The notes under the pieces are model-generated. The model made no database searches, was not told where the DNA came from, and was given only the letters and a program-made list of their open reading frames with translations. 64,000 nucleotides of DNA from Persicirhabdus sediminis (GTDB lineage: Bacteria > Verrucomicrobiota > Verrucomicrobiia > Verrucomicrobiales > Akkermansiaceae). Positions 16,482 to 26,234 of the stretch are shown in pieces. Positions within the stretch are counted from its first letter, which is position 1; each line of letters starts with the position of its first letter. The stretch spans positions 1 through 64,000 of the forward strand of contig NZ_JAENIM010000008.1 in NCBI RefSeq assembly GCF_016595495.1, read 5' to 3'. The translations under genes were made by a program, and so were the position numbers.

Positions 16482-17729
16482 ATGTCTATTAAGAAAATTA
16501 AGGGTGGAGTTTGCGCTCCTAAAGGGTTTCTAGCCAATGCGGTTAGTGCGGGGATTAAAAACCCGGATGTCGAGCGGCTAGATCTAGCGTTGATCTACTC
16601 AGAGTTTCCTTGTGAAGCAGCAGGTACATTCACCACAAACCGTGTGAAGGCTGCTCCAGTCAAGGTTTCTCAAGCCTATATGAAGGCTGATAAAGTACAG
16701 GCAATTGTGGCTAACAGCGGCAATGCGAATGCTTGTACTGGCATTCAGGGGCTTAGTGACGCCCGCCAGACAGCTGCGATTGTTGGAAAAAAACTAGGTT
16801 TGCGTCAGCGCCAAATGGCGATCTGCTCGACAGGGGTGATTGGCTTGCCAATGCCGATGATGCGCATTGAACCAAAATTTGGCGAACTGGTGGATGGCCT
16901 AGCTGCGGACAAAGGCTTAGAGGTGGCGCAAGCCATCATGACCAGTGATACCACGCATAAAGAGATTTCTATCAGCGTGAAAATTGGTGATCACCGCGTG
17001 CGCGTTGGTGCCTGTGCTAAAGGCGCTGGCATGATTTGCCCGAGCATGGCAACGATGCTGTGTTTTATCACGACGGATGCTAACGTTTCCCAAGCATGTC
17101 TGCAGAAGGCGGTGCAAACTAGTGTTGAAGCGAGCTTCAACCGCATCACCATCGACGGTGACATGAGCACTAACGATACCGTGATCGTATTGGCTAACGG
17201 TGCCAGTGGCGCACCTGAGATCAAACGTAACAGCGTGGAGTGCGGACAGTTCCGTGAGGCCATTCAGTACGTGATGAAAAAGATGGCCACGTCATTGGTT
17301 CGCGATGGCGAGCGGGTGACTAAGTTTGTTACGGTTTCCGTCAAGGGGGCAAAGACATATCTCGATGCTAGAAAAGTAGCTGAAGCAGTGGCTAACTCCG
17401 CTTTGGTGAAAAGCTCATGGAATGGCGAAGATCCTAACTGGGGGCGTATTATTCATGCTGTCGGTTACTCGCGCGCTGCCATTAGAGAAGAGTTGGTAGA
17501 TATCTACATCGGTGGCAAAGCGGCATGTTTAGGCGGCCTACAGGCGGATACTCCTATGGAGCAGTTGCGTAAGATAGCAGCTAAAGATGAGTTTGAGGTA
17601 CGTATCGATCTGCACTTAGGGAAAGCCGATTATGAAGTCTACACCAGTGATTTATCACCTGAATATATCGACTTCAACCGATCTGAATACGCGTACTGGA
17701 AGCAGGCGCGGAAGGATGGATTGGCGTAA
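16482..17729 (+). CDS. argJ: bifunctional ornithine acetyltransferase / N-acetylglutamate synthase
   Basis: ArgJ recycles the acetyl group from N-acetylornithine to glutamate in the cyclic arginine pathway. The 415-residue protein has the autoprocessing site CPSMATML with the nucleophile Thr191. Further conserved segments are GGVCAPKGF at the N-terminus, ANSGNANACTG, TIDGDMSTNDT and the GEDPNWGRI motif near 310. The start at 16482 fits the family. An upstream in-frame ATG would add 16 hydrophobic residues that are not conserved. It is paired with argC in a short arginine operon. Confidence 0.95.
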   Translation: MSIKKIKGGVCAPKGFLANAVSAGIKNPDVERLDLALIYSEFPCEAAGTFTTNRVKAAPVKVSQAYMKADKVQAIVANSGNANACTGIQGLSDARQTAAIVGKKLGLRQRQMAICSTGVIGLPMPMMRIEPKFGELVDGLAADKGLEVAQAIMTSDTTHKEISISVKIGDHRVRVGACAKGAGMICPSMATMLCFITTDANVSQACLQKAVQTSVEASFNRITIDGDMSTNDTVIVLANGASGAPEIKRNSVECGQFREAIQYVMKKMATSLVRDGERVTKFVTVSVKGAKTYLDARKVAEAVANSALVKSSWNGEDPNWGRIIHAVGYSRAAIREELVDIYIGGKAACLGGLQADTPMEQLRKIAAKDEFEVRIDLHLGKADYEVYTSDLSPEYIDFNRSEYAYWKQARKDGLA

Positions 17730-17906
17730 TTTATACCTGACTATCTAGAGCAAAATAGTAGCTCTGCATGTATTGTGTAAGCCTTTGGTAGTATAGTTCT
17801 ATCTTAAGTTAGGATCGGTCATTTTTACGTTGATTTCAAGAGATTTGACATGACGGGTGGGGTGTAAGTGTCGTATAGTTTGGGTCAGGGATTAACCTGA
17901 ACCATA

Positions 17907-20000
17907 ATGAAACCACACACTATCAAAGATCTAATTTGTCGACCTCTGCACAGAGTCGTCGTAACTAGTAGTATGGCTGGGCTCGCGAGCGCGAGCTCGC
18001 TATTTGCTGCTGAAGGTTCACTCAGTTTGCCAGCTGAGTGGAATTTTTCCAAAGGCGTAAAATCGCAAGATGTCGCCGAGGTAAAGTGGGAGAAAGTCCA
18101 GCTGCCTCACACTTGGAACGCAGAGGATGCCAGCAATGGCGGCGGCAAAGACATGCAGAGCCGCGACGGTTATTATCGAGGGCCAGCGGCCTATCAGGCT
18201 TCATTCAAATCAGCGAAGTCGGCGATTGAAGGTAAGCGTGTTTTTCTTAAGTTTGAGGCGGTCGCTACGGTTGCCACAAGCTACCTCAACGGTGAGAAGT
18301 TAGGTGAGCACAAGGGTGGTTTCGCCGCTCATACCTACGAGATCAGCAAACAACTTAAAGCTGATGGTGAAAATGATTTATTAGTTCTCGCCAATAACGA
18401 GTGGCGCGAGGACGTCATCCCTCTATCAGGTGACTTTCCAGTGTTTGGTGGTATCTATCGTCCAGTTCACCTGATCGTTAAAAACGAGGTTTGCATCAGT
18501 CCGTTGATTTATGGATCTGACGGGGTACAAATTATCCAACAGAACGTCAGTAAGGAGAATGCGGAGCTGAAAGTGAATGTGTGGGTTGATAACTCACTAT
18601 CAAAATCAGCCGCTACCGAGCTGCAATTTATCCTCAGAGATGCTGAGGGAAAGCAAGTGGCTGAGAGCAAGCTGGATGCTGAAATTCCAGCTGGCGAAAG
18701 CAAACAAGTTAGCTCGCTGGTTAAGCTAGCCAAACCACATCTGTGGCACGGCATCGACGATCCTTATTTGTATCAATTAGAAGTGAAGCTTTCCTCAGCT
18801 GGAAAGCCGATAGATCAATTCGAGCATGCAGTAGGATTTAGATTCTATCACATCGACGCGGAGAAAGGATTCTTTTTGAATGGTGAGCCGTACAGATTAT
18901 TCGGTGTCAACCGCCACCAAGATTTTGGCGGCAAAGGTTGGGCTATCTCTGAGGCTGAGCAAGATCTTGATATGGAGCTGATTCGTGAGATTGGAGCTCG
19001 CTCATTGCGTCTCGCTCACTATCCGCACTCTCGTTATTTCTACGATTTGTGTGACCGTGAGGGACTCATGGTTTGGGCTGAGTTGCCACTGGTTGATTGT
19101 ATTTCCGATCATCCAGATTTTGCTGAAAACAGCAAAAATCAACTGCGCGAAATGATTCTGCAAAATGGCAATAACAGCTCTATTTTTACCTGGAGCATGT
19201 TTAATGAAATGTACCACCGTAAGTCGCCGCCAGCCAATGATGTATTGGTTGCGCTAAATAAACTTAGCCATGAGTTAGATCCATCTCGATTTACTGTTGG
19301 AGCAAGTAACAAGAACAATAAAGAACTCAATAACTGCACCGATCACTTAGCGATGAACAAATACCCAGGTTGGTACGGCGGTGGTGCTACAGGGATGCCT
19401 GGATCGATGAAGAAGCATAATGAGTCTGGCAATAAACGTGGTATTGCCATTAGTGAGTACGGCGCTGGAGCATCTATCCATCACCATGAGCTTGAACTAA
19501 AGAGACCTAAGACTAAAGGCAATTGGCACCCAGAAGGTTGGCAGGCGCACGTGCATGAGGAAAATTACCGCTCTATTGCAGCAGCTGGATATTGTTGGGG
19601 ATCATTCGTCTGGAACATGTTTGATTTTGCTAGTGTCTGGCGCACCGAGGGGGATAAAGATGGCATCAATGACAAAGGCCTGGTGACCTATGATCGTAAG
19701 GTGAGAAAAGATGCCTTCTATTACTACAAGGCAAATTGGTCAAAAGAGCCAGTAGTTCACCTAACTGCGAAGCGATTTGTCGAGCGCGATTCACAGAAGA
19801 CACCTGTGAAAGTTTATTCTAATTGCGGTGAGGTCACTCTGTTGGTGAATGGTGAGGAAGTTGGCAAGGCTAAGCCTGACGAAGTCATGATTACCAGCTG
19901 GAAAGATGTGGAGCTGAAGAAGGGTAAAAATACCATCGAAGTTAGAGCGACACGTGACGGCAAACAAGTCACCGACACTTGCGAGTGGATCGTGAAATAA
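17907..20000 (+). CDS. secreted GH2 family glycosidase (beta-galactosidase-like)
   Basis: A 697-residue protein with an N-terminal export signal ending around SSLFAAEG. It has the GH2 layout: sugar-binding jelly roll (about 45-200, with VQLPHTWNAED and GGFAAHTYEI), an immunoglobulin-like domain (205-315), a TIM barrel (320-610) and a small C-terminal beta domain with a LLVNGEEVGKA motif. The acid/base glutamate is E434 in WSMFNEMY and the nucleophile is E517 in ISEYGAG. NRHQDFGGKGWA matches the conserved NRH region. The exact substrate (galactoside, glucuronide or a marine polysaccharide) cannot be told. It stands alone with its own terminator. Confidence 0.88.
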   Translation: MKPHTIKDLICRPLHRVVVTSSMAGLASASSLFAAEGSLSLPAEWNFSKGVKSQDVAEVKWEKVQLPHTWNAEDASNGGGKDMQSRDGYYRGPAAYQASFKSAKSAIEGKRVFLKFEAVATVATSYLNGEKLGEHKGGFAAHTYEISKQLKADGENDLLVLANNEWREDVIPLSGDFPVFGGIYRPVHLIVKNEVCISPLIYGSDGVQIIQQNVSKENAELKVNVWVDNSLSKSAATELQFILRDAEGKQVAESKLDAEIPAGESKQVSSLVKLAKPHLWHGIDDPYLYQLEVKLSSAGKPIDQFEHAVGFRFYHIDAEKGFFLNGEPYRLFGVNRHQDFGGKGWAISEAEQDLDMELIREIGARSLRLAHYPHSRYFYDLCDREGLMVWAELPLVDCISDHPDFAENSKNQLREMILQNGNNSSIFTWSMFNEMYHRKSPPANDVLVALNKLSHELDPSRFTVGASNKNNKELNNCTDHLAMNKYPGWYGGGATGMPGSMKKHNESGNKRGIAISEYGAGASIHHHELELKRPKTKGNWHPEGWQAHVHEENYRSIAAAGYCWGSFVWNMFDFASVWRTEGDKDGINDKGLVTYDRKVRKDAFYYYKANWSKEPVVHLTAKRFVERDSQKTPVKVYSNCGEVTLLVNGEEVGKAKPDEVMITSWKDVELKKGKNTIEVRATRDGKQVTDTCEWIVK

Positions 20001-20025
20001 GCGCTACTTGAGCAATGATTATCAG

Positions 20026-20057
20026 AAAGCCGTCCAGAATTGGGCGGCTTTTTTTTG
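20026..20057 (+). terminator. intrinsic terminator after the GH2 gene
   Basis: AAGCCGTCC and GGGCGGCTT pair around AGAATT and are followed by a run of eight T residues, 26 bases after the stop codon. Confidence 0.9.
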
Positions 20058-20146
20058 CCAGCTACACGACCATCTAGCGACCTTACTTAGGTGAAAAATC
20101 CAGAGCGCCATTGCGGCGACTTAACTGCTCAACAGCTCAAATGCTA

Positions 20147-22264
20147 TTAGCTGCTTTGTTTAGGCAGTTTTGCTAGCTGGCTTTTGAGTTCCGCTGCGAG
20201 TTTGACTAAAGGTTGCTGGTTTTCAGTCGGTAACCCATTTGGGTCAAATCGTGCTTGTTGATGGAGTTTGCTAGCCTCTGCTAGGGTTTGGTCGTTGATG
20301 CCGTGCTCAGTTAGCTTTTGCAGCCATTGAGTGAGATCTTGTCCAAGTGGCCGCGGGCCAATGATCTTGCTAGCCATCGGCTCTAGCTGGTTGATGGCTG
20401 TAAGTGGTACTTCTTCCGACCAATAGCTAGTGATATGTGAATCTAGCTGTTTGGAGCTTTTGCGAGCATGATAGAGTCGCCAGCCGATCCAGCTGAAAAC
20501 GATGACGGCAGCCAATGAAACCCAACGGCTGAGTTTTCCTGTATTTTCTGGGCTGGTTCTCCAGAGGTGGAAATCTTCGCGCAATTCTTTCCAGCCATCT
20601 TGAATCCGCCCTAACCAGAGCCAGTTGCTATTACCGGTTTCCATCCAGCTGGGTGGTGTTAGGTCGACATCTACCCAGCGTCCATCAATGTAGGCTCGGT
20701 TCCACGCGTGGGCATGGGTGCCTCTCAGCAGCCATTGATTTGTGCCTGGTCGATTTTCTCTACAGGAAAATCCAACAGAATAACGAGTTGGCACGCCAGC
20801 TGAGCGCAAGATCATAGCCGTCGCCGTGGCAAAGTACTCGCAGTGGCCACGTTTACTATCGAGCAGGAAGTTAGTGATGTACATTCCTTCTTCGCCCCAG
20901 CCGAGCTTAGGAGTATCTAGGTGGCGGGTATAGGTGAACTGGGTATTGAAGTATTTGCGCAGCGCGATGACTTTTTGGTTATCGGGCATGTCGAGTAGTC
21001 CTAACTGGCGAACAACTTGCTCTACGCCGGCTCGTTCTGCCTCCGGAACTTCGAGGTCAAAGGCATCGTTAGGTGGGCTTTCTACCACGAGTTCAGAATT
21101 ATCCCAGCTAGTGTAGTCGACGATGGTGTAGTCTGGGTTAACAATGCGGATGGTGCCTAATGAGTTGCGCTCAATGGAGGTGGCTAGACCTAACTTGCTG
21201 AGATCGCCAATGGCATAAGTTTGGCTTGGCGATGGAATTGGGTTTTCTGCCTGCTCGGCACTCACTTCACCGCGGAATCTCAGATTGGCTTTTTTGTTCA
21301 CCTCAAACCCTTTGGGCAATGGTTGCGGAATGATAGGGCGGATGTCAGTTTTTCCAGCTAGACGGTTTTCGCGGTAGTAATCGTCTGACTTGTCGTAGCG
21401 CGCTCCAGTTTGATTTTTATATTCATGTAGCCAGACGGCATTGTTATAGCGGTTGAAGGTGGCTGTGCGCACGAGCTGCGGAGATGGCCCGCGCTCCACG
21501 GTCATGCGCCAGAAGATTGCGCGGCTTTGTTTGATCTCACCTAGATGGCCTAGGTTGGTGCGGCTTTCTGAGCTATTTGTTTGGTTGCCTGAGCCCATGA
21601 ATTTTCCGCTCATTAGGTATTCGTAGGCTTGCTTCATGGCGAGCTGGCTAACAAAGCCAATCGAGCAGGCAATTATAATGGCGAGGGTGAAGGCGAGTGG
21701 GCGAACGTCAGTAGCGCGCTTGCAATGGCTCCACAGTGCCCATGCGAGGATGGTGCTCATGCCGATGAAAAATTGTGTATCTTCAGCGGAGCCAATGGCG
21801 ATAGCTACAACCGTTAGGGCGATGTAGCCGTAGCCAGTATTGACTAACAAGTTGTTGGTTTTGCGGCCAAGTTTGCGGTCGTGTTGGTTGCGGCGGCGAG
21901 CAAAGTAGGAAAAGGTACTGGCTTTGATTGCCCGTTGGTTTCCGTAGCGCATGGCTAACTCAACGGGCAGAAAGATGAGCGGCAGCCAGATGAGTATGGA
22001 GTGAAACTCTCGCAGCCGCATGCCATCTAGCCACATCACCGCGGCGGTCATGCCTGCTATGAGCACGGTGAGGTGCCAGGCGCGGACATAGTGGATGTCG
22101 TCAAATTCCCAGCGGGTTTGGATCCAATTACACGCTTCAATGAGCAGGGCGACGATGATGCCTATCAGGCTGTTGCCTGTCATCGCACCCCAATAGATCA
22201 CGCTAGCTCCAGCTAACAAGCGTGGAGGTGACTGGGCATAGGCGAGGTAGGGTTGCTTAGGCAT
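20147..22264 (-). CDS. TgpA-like transglutaminase-domain membrane protein
   Basis: A 705-residue protein with six or so N-terminal spans (residues 15-225), a large periplasmic domain and one more span near 575-592 before a soluble tail. This is the DUF3488/transglutaminase-core/DUF4129 plan of TgpA. The catalytic triad is visible: Cys475 in RGHCEYFATA, His519 in GTHAHAW and the Asp in VDLTPP about 18 residues later. TgpA-type proteins often sit beside a MoxR ATPase and a DUF58 gene. Here it is alone, so its partner must be elsewhere. The role is probably in the envelope. The reaction (transglutamination or peptide hydrolysis) is not settled. Confidence 0.85.
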   Translation of the reverse strand: MPKQPYLAYAQSPPRLLAGASVIYWGAMTGNSLIGIIVALLIEACNWIQTRWEFDDIHYVRAWHLTVLIAGMTAAVMWLDGMRLREFHSILIWLPLIFLPVELAMRYGNQRAIKASTFSYFARRRNQHDRKLGRKTNNLLVNTGYGYIALTVVAIAIGSAEDTQFFIGMSTILAWALWSHCKRATDVRPLAFTLAIIIACSIGFVSQLAMKQAYEYLMSGKFMGSGNQTNSSESRTNLGHLGEIKQSRAIFWRMTVERGPSPQLVRTATFNRYNNAVWLHEYKNQTGARYDKSDDYYRENRLAGKTDIRPIIPQPLPKGFEVNKKANLRFRGEVSAEQAENPIPSPSQTYAIGDLSKLGLATSIERNSLGTIRIVNPDYTIVDYTSWDNSELVVESPPNDAFDLEVPEAERAGVEQVVRQLGLLDMPDNQKVIALRKYFNTQFTYTRHLDTPKLGWGEEGMYITNFLLDSKRGHCEYFATATAMILRSAGVPTRYSVGFSCRENRPGTNQWLLRGTHAHAWNRAYIDGRWVDVDLTPPSWMETGNSNWLWLGRIQDGWKELREDFHLWRTSPENTGKLSRWVSLAAVIVFSWIGWRLYHARKSSKQLDSHITSYWSEEVPLTAINQLEPMASKIIGPRPLGQDLTQWLQKLTEHGINDQTLAEASKLHQQARFDPNGLPTENQQPLVKLAAELKSQLAKLPKQSS

Positions 22265-22311
22265 GTGACTTTGCTAAGCTTAAGCTGGGGTGGGAGTTAG
22301 GGAAGCAAAAT

Positions 22312-22668
22312 TTAGCCGCGGGAGACTTTTGTAATTTTACCTTCAGCGATGGCAAAGTTGAGTCTTTCTGGCTGGTAATCGCTGGTGGCTGGCTGCGGCA
22401 TGCCATCTATCTCAATAATTCGATAGGTGATATTTTCTTCTTCGCATAGTTTTCCAGCAGCTTCTTGGTCCATGCCGATGAACCTATCATCTGGGTTGGC
22501 GGCTTCAGCTGGCGGTTCAGCTGCAGGCATGGTCTCAGCTTGTGGCTGGCCAGCTTCTTCTGAGCTATCAGAATTCGCAGCGGATTCTTCTTTTTGCTGA
22601 CATGATGCTAGGGCGATTGCTGAGCTGATAGCGGCAGCGGTGATTAGATGGCTTGTGGTCATTTTCAT
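22312..22668 (-). CDS. lipoprotein with peptidase-inhibitor I78-like C-terminus
   Basis: A 118-residue lipoprotein with a signal peptide ending in ALASC (Cys23) and then a low-complexity Glu/Ala/Pro linker to about residue 60. The last 57 residues (FIGMDQEAAGK ... DYQPERLNFAI ... GKITKVSRG) match the I78 inhibitor pattern. In that pattern a loop is followed by T.DYRPDRLN and a final GxIxxVxxG strand. I78 proteins inhibit serine proteases. That role is inferred here from the pattern only. The gene is downstream of no clear operon partner and points toward the transglutaminase gene. Confidence 0.65.
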   Translation of the reverse strand: MKMTTSHLITAAAISSAIALASCQQKEESAANSDSSEEAGQPQAETMPAAEPPAEAANPDDRFIGMDQEAAGKLCEEENITYRIIEIDGMPQPATSDYQPERLNFAIAEGKITKVSRG

Positions 22669-22751
22669 AATCGATTGGATGGAGTAAATTAATAGCTACC
22701 TATCGTACTGGCTAGATCACTTGTCAATTAGTCGAGTCATTATCAAACAAA

Positions 22752-22780
22752 CGAGCCAAACCATCTAGTGGTTTGGCTCG
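22752..22780 (-). terminator. strong hairpin downstream of the cysteine-rich lipoprotein gene
   Basis: CGAGCCAAACCA and its perfect inverted copy TGGTTTGGCTCG flank a five-base loop. On the minus strand TTTGTTTGATA follows. The hairpin lies 26 bases beyond the stop of the gene at 22807. Confidence 0.75.
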
Positions 22781-22806
22781 AGATGAAAATGTTTATGTGA
22801 AGCTGC

Positions 22807-23175
22807 TTATGGAGCGAGTGGCTTCATGGTTGGGATGAGGCCGAGTTGTGGCTCACCAGTTCCGCCTTGTGTGGTTGCGCGAGCGAGCACTTCGTCGCTA
22901 ACGATTCCGCAGCACTTAGATGCTGGGCAGTATGAAGAACCACATGTGAAGCAGCCGTCTTTAACTGTTTTTGTTTTTGTAACTGGGCGCTTGTAGCTTT
23001 CTTCGTATGGCATGCCACCTTTACCAGCTGGCACTACAGTGCGAGTAGCATCTTCGTACTCGGTGTATTCCACTTCAGCTGACATTCCACGGCCGCCGCA
23101 TGGGAATAGGCCACAGCATGATGAGAACATCATTGTCGCTACGGCTAGGGTGATAAGTTTCATTAGGTTTTTCAT
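22807..23175 (-). CDS. small cysteine-rich lipoprotein
   Basis: A 122-residue protein with a lipoprotein signal (MKNLMKLITLAVATMMFSSC). After the lipidated cysteine come CGLFPCGGRG and later GCFTCGSSYCPASKCCG, a cluster of six cysteines that could bind metal or form disulphides in the periplasm. I do not recognise the family. The ORF is preceded by an AGGAGG-like box upstream of the ATG at 23175 (minus strand). Confidence 0.6.
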   Translation of the reverse strand: MKNLMKLITLAVATMMFSSCCGLFPCGGRGMSAEVEYTEYEDATRTVVPAGKGGMPYEESYKRPVTKTKTVKDGCFTCGSSYCPASKCCGIVSDEVLARATTQGGTGEPQLGLIPTMKPLAP

Positions 23176-23393
23176 AGTATGATTACCATATGAGCAGGAG
23201 GAATTATTTCTGGCAAATAAAAAAAATGATTGAATGTGATGTTAGCCGCTGCATTTAATCATTTTAGCGAGATTGTGAATTTGTAATTTGTTGCTAGTTA
23301 TTAGTTAGTTGCATGGTGGGTGTCATACTTATTTTTATTTGTGGAAAATAATTATCTCTTATTTGCTGACACAGCATCCTCTCGCTAGCTGGC

Positions 23394-24935
23394 TCACATC
23401 ATCATCTTGCGGTCTAATGTGCGGTACTGGATGGCTTCTAGCAGGTGGTGCTCGGCGATGTCTTGGCATTGCTCGAGGTCGGCTATAGTGCGGGCTACTT
23501 TGAGAATTCTATCATGCGCTCTAGCTGAGAAATTTAGTTGGTTCATTGCCTGCTCTAGCAGCTGAGAGCTAGCATCATCAATTTTGCAATGGGTGCGCAT
23601 TAGCTTGCTAGACATCGATGCGTTATTTTTAATTTCTGGAGATTGGTGAAATCTAGCTAGTTGAGTTAGGCGGGCGTTTTCCACGCGGGTTTTAATTTCT
23701 TCTGACGGCTCACCGCTGCATCCATTATGCAGTTCTTGATAGTCTATCAATGGGACTTCGACGTGCAGGTCGATGCGATCTAGCAATGGACCTGAAATTC
23801 TACGGCGATAATTTTCTATCTGCATGGGATTGCAGCGGCATTGGCGTTTGCGGTCGCCGTAGTAACCGCACGGGCACGGGTTCATGGCGGCTACGAGGAT
23901 GTAGTTGCAGGGGAATGTGTGGCTGGCGCTGGCGCGGGAGATGGTGACGTAGCCATCTTCTAGCGGCTGGCGCATGACTTCTAATGTCTGGCGGCGAAAC
24001 TCTGGCAGCTCATCGAGAAAGAGCACTCCGTGGTGGGCGAGGGAAACTTCTCCTGGTCCAGGGTTGCTACCACCACCTAGTAGACCGGCGTCAGAGATGG
24101 TATGGTGCGGCGCGCGAAAGGCACGCGTAGCCAGTAGCGCTTCATTTTGAGCTAGCCGACCAGCGATGGAATGAATCTTGGTTGATTCTATCGCTTCTTC
24201 TTCGCTGAGATCAGGTAAAATAGTAGGCAGGCGTTTGGCGATCATTGACTTGCCGGTGCCAGGCGGGCCAACCATGAGCAAATTGTGTGCGCCAGCCGCG
24301 GTGATCTCCAGCGCACGTTTCACTTCCGCTTGGCCTTTGACGTCGTTGAGGTCGACGTTGTAACTGCGTTTTTGGTGAAATAGTTTCTCGCGGTCTAGAT
24401 CATAGGGGGCCATGGAAATCTGGCCAGTGATGAAATTCCACGCATCGCTGAGGTTTTCCACCGGATAAACTTCGATGCCCTCGACGACTGCGGCTTCAGC
24501 GGCATTTTCCACCGCTACAATGAGCCGAAGGCGACCCGATTTACGAGCTTGCAGAGCCATGGCGAGCACGCCTTTTACGGGACGCACTTTGCCGTCAAGT
24601 GCGAGTTCGCCAGCGATGCAGTAGCGCTCGGGGTGACGGATGGTGTCCTGCCCACTGCTGGTTTGGGCCATTGCCAGCGCGATGGGCAGGTCAAACCGTG
24701 GCCCTTCCTTACGCAAATCTGCTGGCGCGAGATTGATGGTAATGGTGCCATCGTCCCACCCTAGTCCGGAGTTTTTTAAGGCTGCAGTGACTCGTTGTGA
24801 ACTTTCTCTGACCGCTGCATCTGGCAGGCCAACGGTGAATATTTTTGGTTTTTCTGAGCCGCTTGCATTCACTTCTACCTCTACTTCCACGGCGTCTAAA
24901 CCAAATAATGTCGAAGAAAATAAGCGCACGGTCAT
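23394..24935 (-). CDS. comM: YifB/ComM family Mg-chelatase-like AAA+ ATPase
   Basis: A 513-residue protein. The N-terminal ChlI-like/Lon-S5-like domain (residues 1-180) opens with [20 protein letters not shown]. Next come the AAA+ core with Walker [16 protein letters not shown] near 220 and Walker [11 protein letters not shown] near 300, then the [10 protein letters not shown]...QCRCN cysteine motif and a helical C-terminal lid. ComM is a helicase that drives branch migration of incoming DNA during natural transformation in Gammaproteobacteria. The family is near-universal in bacteria, so competence cannot be inferred from it alone. No DNA-uptake genes adjoin it. Confidence 0.92.
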   Translation of the reverse strand: MTVRLFSSTLFGLDAVEVEVEVNASGSEKPKIFTVGLPDAAVRESSQRVTAALKNSGLGWDDGTITINLAPADLRKEGPRFDLPIALAMAQTSSGQDTIRHPERYCIAGELALDGKVRPVKGVLAMALQARKSGRLRLIVAVENAAEAAVVEGIEVYPVENLSDAWNFITGQISMAPYDLDREKLFHQKRSYNVDLNDVKGQAEVKRALEITAAGAHNLLMVGPPGTGKSMIAKRLPTILPDLSEEEAIESTKIHSIAGRLAQNEALLATRAFRAPHHTISDAGLLGGGSNPGPGEVSLAHHGVLFLDELPEFRRQTLEVMRQPLEDGYVTISRASASHTFPCNYILVAAMNPCPCGYYGDRKRQCRCNPMQIENYRRRISGPLLDRIDLHVEVPLIDYQELHNGCSGEPSEEIKTRVENARLTQLARFHQSPEIKNNASMSSKLMRTHCKIDDASSQLLEQAMNQLNFSARAHDRILKVARTIADLEQCQDIAEHHLLEAIQYRTLDRKMMM

Positions 24936-25270
24936 ATTGTTAGTCTAGCCGATCGCTTGACATGGTCAAGTCGTGATTTGTTTTCCTATTTTGATCATTT
25001 TCAATTACTTAGAGTTTTTGAAATATCATGATTTGAGGAATTGTTATTTTGGATAATTACAAAAAAAGTGTAGACGACGAGTGATGATGTCCGCTATATT
25101 GGAATGATTCTAAGTATAAATGAACAAAAACCCACGTCTGTGGCTCTTATAATATAACGGCGCCCCAAACAATCGTATTAAGCAAATAGAAAGTTTCACT
25201 TTTTGCGGAATAAACCATCGATTGAGCCGTCATAAGAGTACCTCCATAGCGAACAACCACGTAAACGATA
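24936..25270. other. divergent intergenic region upstream of comM and the sigma factor gene
   Basis: A 335-base AT-rich stretch between two divergently transcribed genes. It must contain both promoters. TTGACA occurs at 24957, but no TATAAT-like box lies at 16-18 bases, so I make no promoter call. No small ORF or RNA is recognised. Unlike most spacers here it is almost free of the AGCTGG/CTAGC words. Confidence 0.4.
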
Positions 25271-26128
25271 ATGTCACAATTTGACTCAGACTCTAGCCTG
25301 CGACTCTACTTGCGGGAAATCTCAAAAACTGACCTCTTGACTCCCGCTCAAGAAGTTGAACTCGCCGACCGGATCAAGAAGGGCGATGCAAAAGCGCGTG
25401 CGCACATGATTCGTGCGAACCTGCGCTTAGTGGTAAAGATTGCGCAAGATTATTCCAATTATGGACTGCCCCTTGCAGATTTAATTTCCGAAGGCAACAT
25501 CGGCCTGATGAAGGCAGTTGAGCGATTCGACCCAGAAAAGGGTGGCAAGCTCAGCACCTACGCAGCTTGGTGGATCAAGCAGGGCATCAAACGCTCGCTG
25601 GCCAACCAAAGCAAAACCATTCGCCTACCGGTTCACATGGTAGACAAAATCGCTCGTATGCGCCGTATCTCAGCGATGCTTACCGAGTCACTGGGACGCG
25701 AACCTAGTAATGACGAACTGGCTGAAGAACTGGGCATTCCAGCTCGCAAGCTAGCCTTACTGAAGCGCGCAGCGCAGCGACCACAATCGCTGAATGCACC
25801 GGTGCACGAAGGTGAGGAGTCTGACTTTGGCGACATCATTGGTGATGACAAAGCTGTCGATCCATACCAAGCGCTCGATAATAAGAGCATGCACGGTGAG
25901 CTCGATGGATTGCTTCACTTGCTCGACGAGCGTGAGCACCGCATCATCGATGCACGCTTTGGCCTCAATGGAGCCAAACCGAAGACGCTTGAAGAAGTGG
26001 GCCGTGAATTCGGTGTCACTCGCGAGCGCATTCGCCAGCTGCAAAATATCGCGCTGGAGAAAATGAGAAAAGCGCTCAGCCGCAAGGATGAGCCACAAGT
26101 TGAATCCCTCGTGAAGGGCAACGCGTAA
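25271..26128 (+). CDS. RpoD-family group 2 sigma factor
   Basis: A 285-residue sigma-70 family protein lacking region 1.1 and the long non-conserved insert. It has region 1.2 (SLRLYLREISK), region 2.1-2.4 (LRLVVKIAQDYSN, DLISEGNIGLMKAVERFDP, YAAWWIKQGIKRS), region 3, and region 4.2 with the helix-turn-helix EVGREFGVTRERIRQL. The length and missing region 1.1 fit a group 2 (RpoS/SigB-like) factor rather than the housekeeping RpoD, which is usually much longer. It would redirect RNA polymerase to a subset of promoters. It stands alone, with a terminator directly downstream. Confidence 0.9.
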   Translation: MSQFDSDSSLRLYLREISKTDLLTPAQEVELADRIKKGDAKARAHMIRANLRLVVKIAQDYSNYGLPLADLISEGNIGLMKAVERFDPEKGGKLSTYAAWWIKQGIKRSLANQSKTIRLPVHMVDKIARMRRISAMLTESLGREPSNDELAEELGIPARKLALLKRAAQRPQSLNAPVHEGEESDFGDIIGDDKAVDPYQALDNKSMHGELDGLLHLLDEREHRIIDARFGLNGAKPKTLEEVGREFGVTRERIRQLQNIALEKMRKALSRKDEPQVESLVKGNA

Positions 26129-26159
26129 GCGTTAAAATTTTGATAGTATCTGTGTGTTT

Positions 26160-26198
26160 GGCCGCGATTCATCAGCTGATGGGTCGCGGTCTTTTTTT
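26160..26198 (+). terminator. intrinsic terminator of the sigma factor gene
   Basis: GGCCGCGATTCATCAG and CTGATGGGTCGCGGTC form a long stem, followed by seven T residues. Confidence 0.92.
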
Positions 26199-26234
26199 GA
26201 AAAATGGCCAGTGAGAGCGTGGGTTGGGGCCATT

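Noticed and set aside
17845-17880. Sigma-70 promoter for the GH2 gene (TTGACA ... TATAGT)
   Set aside because: The boxes are 23 bases apart, too far for a normal -35/-10 pair.
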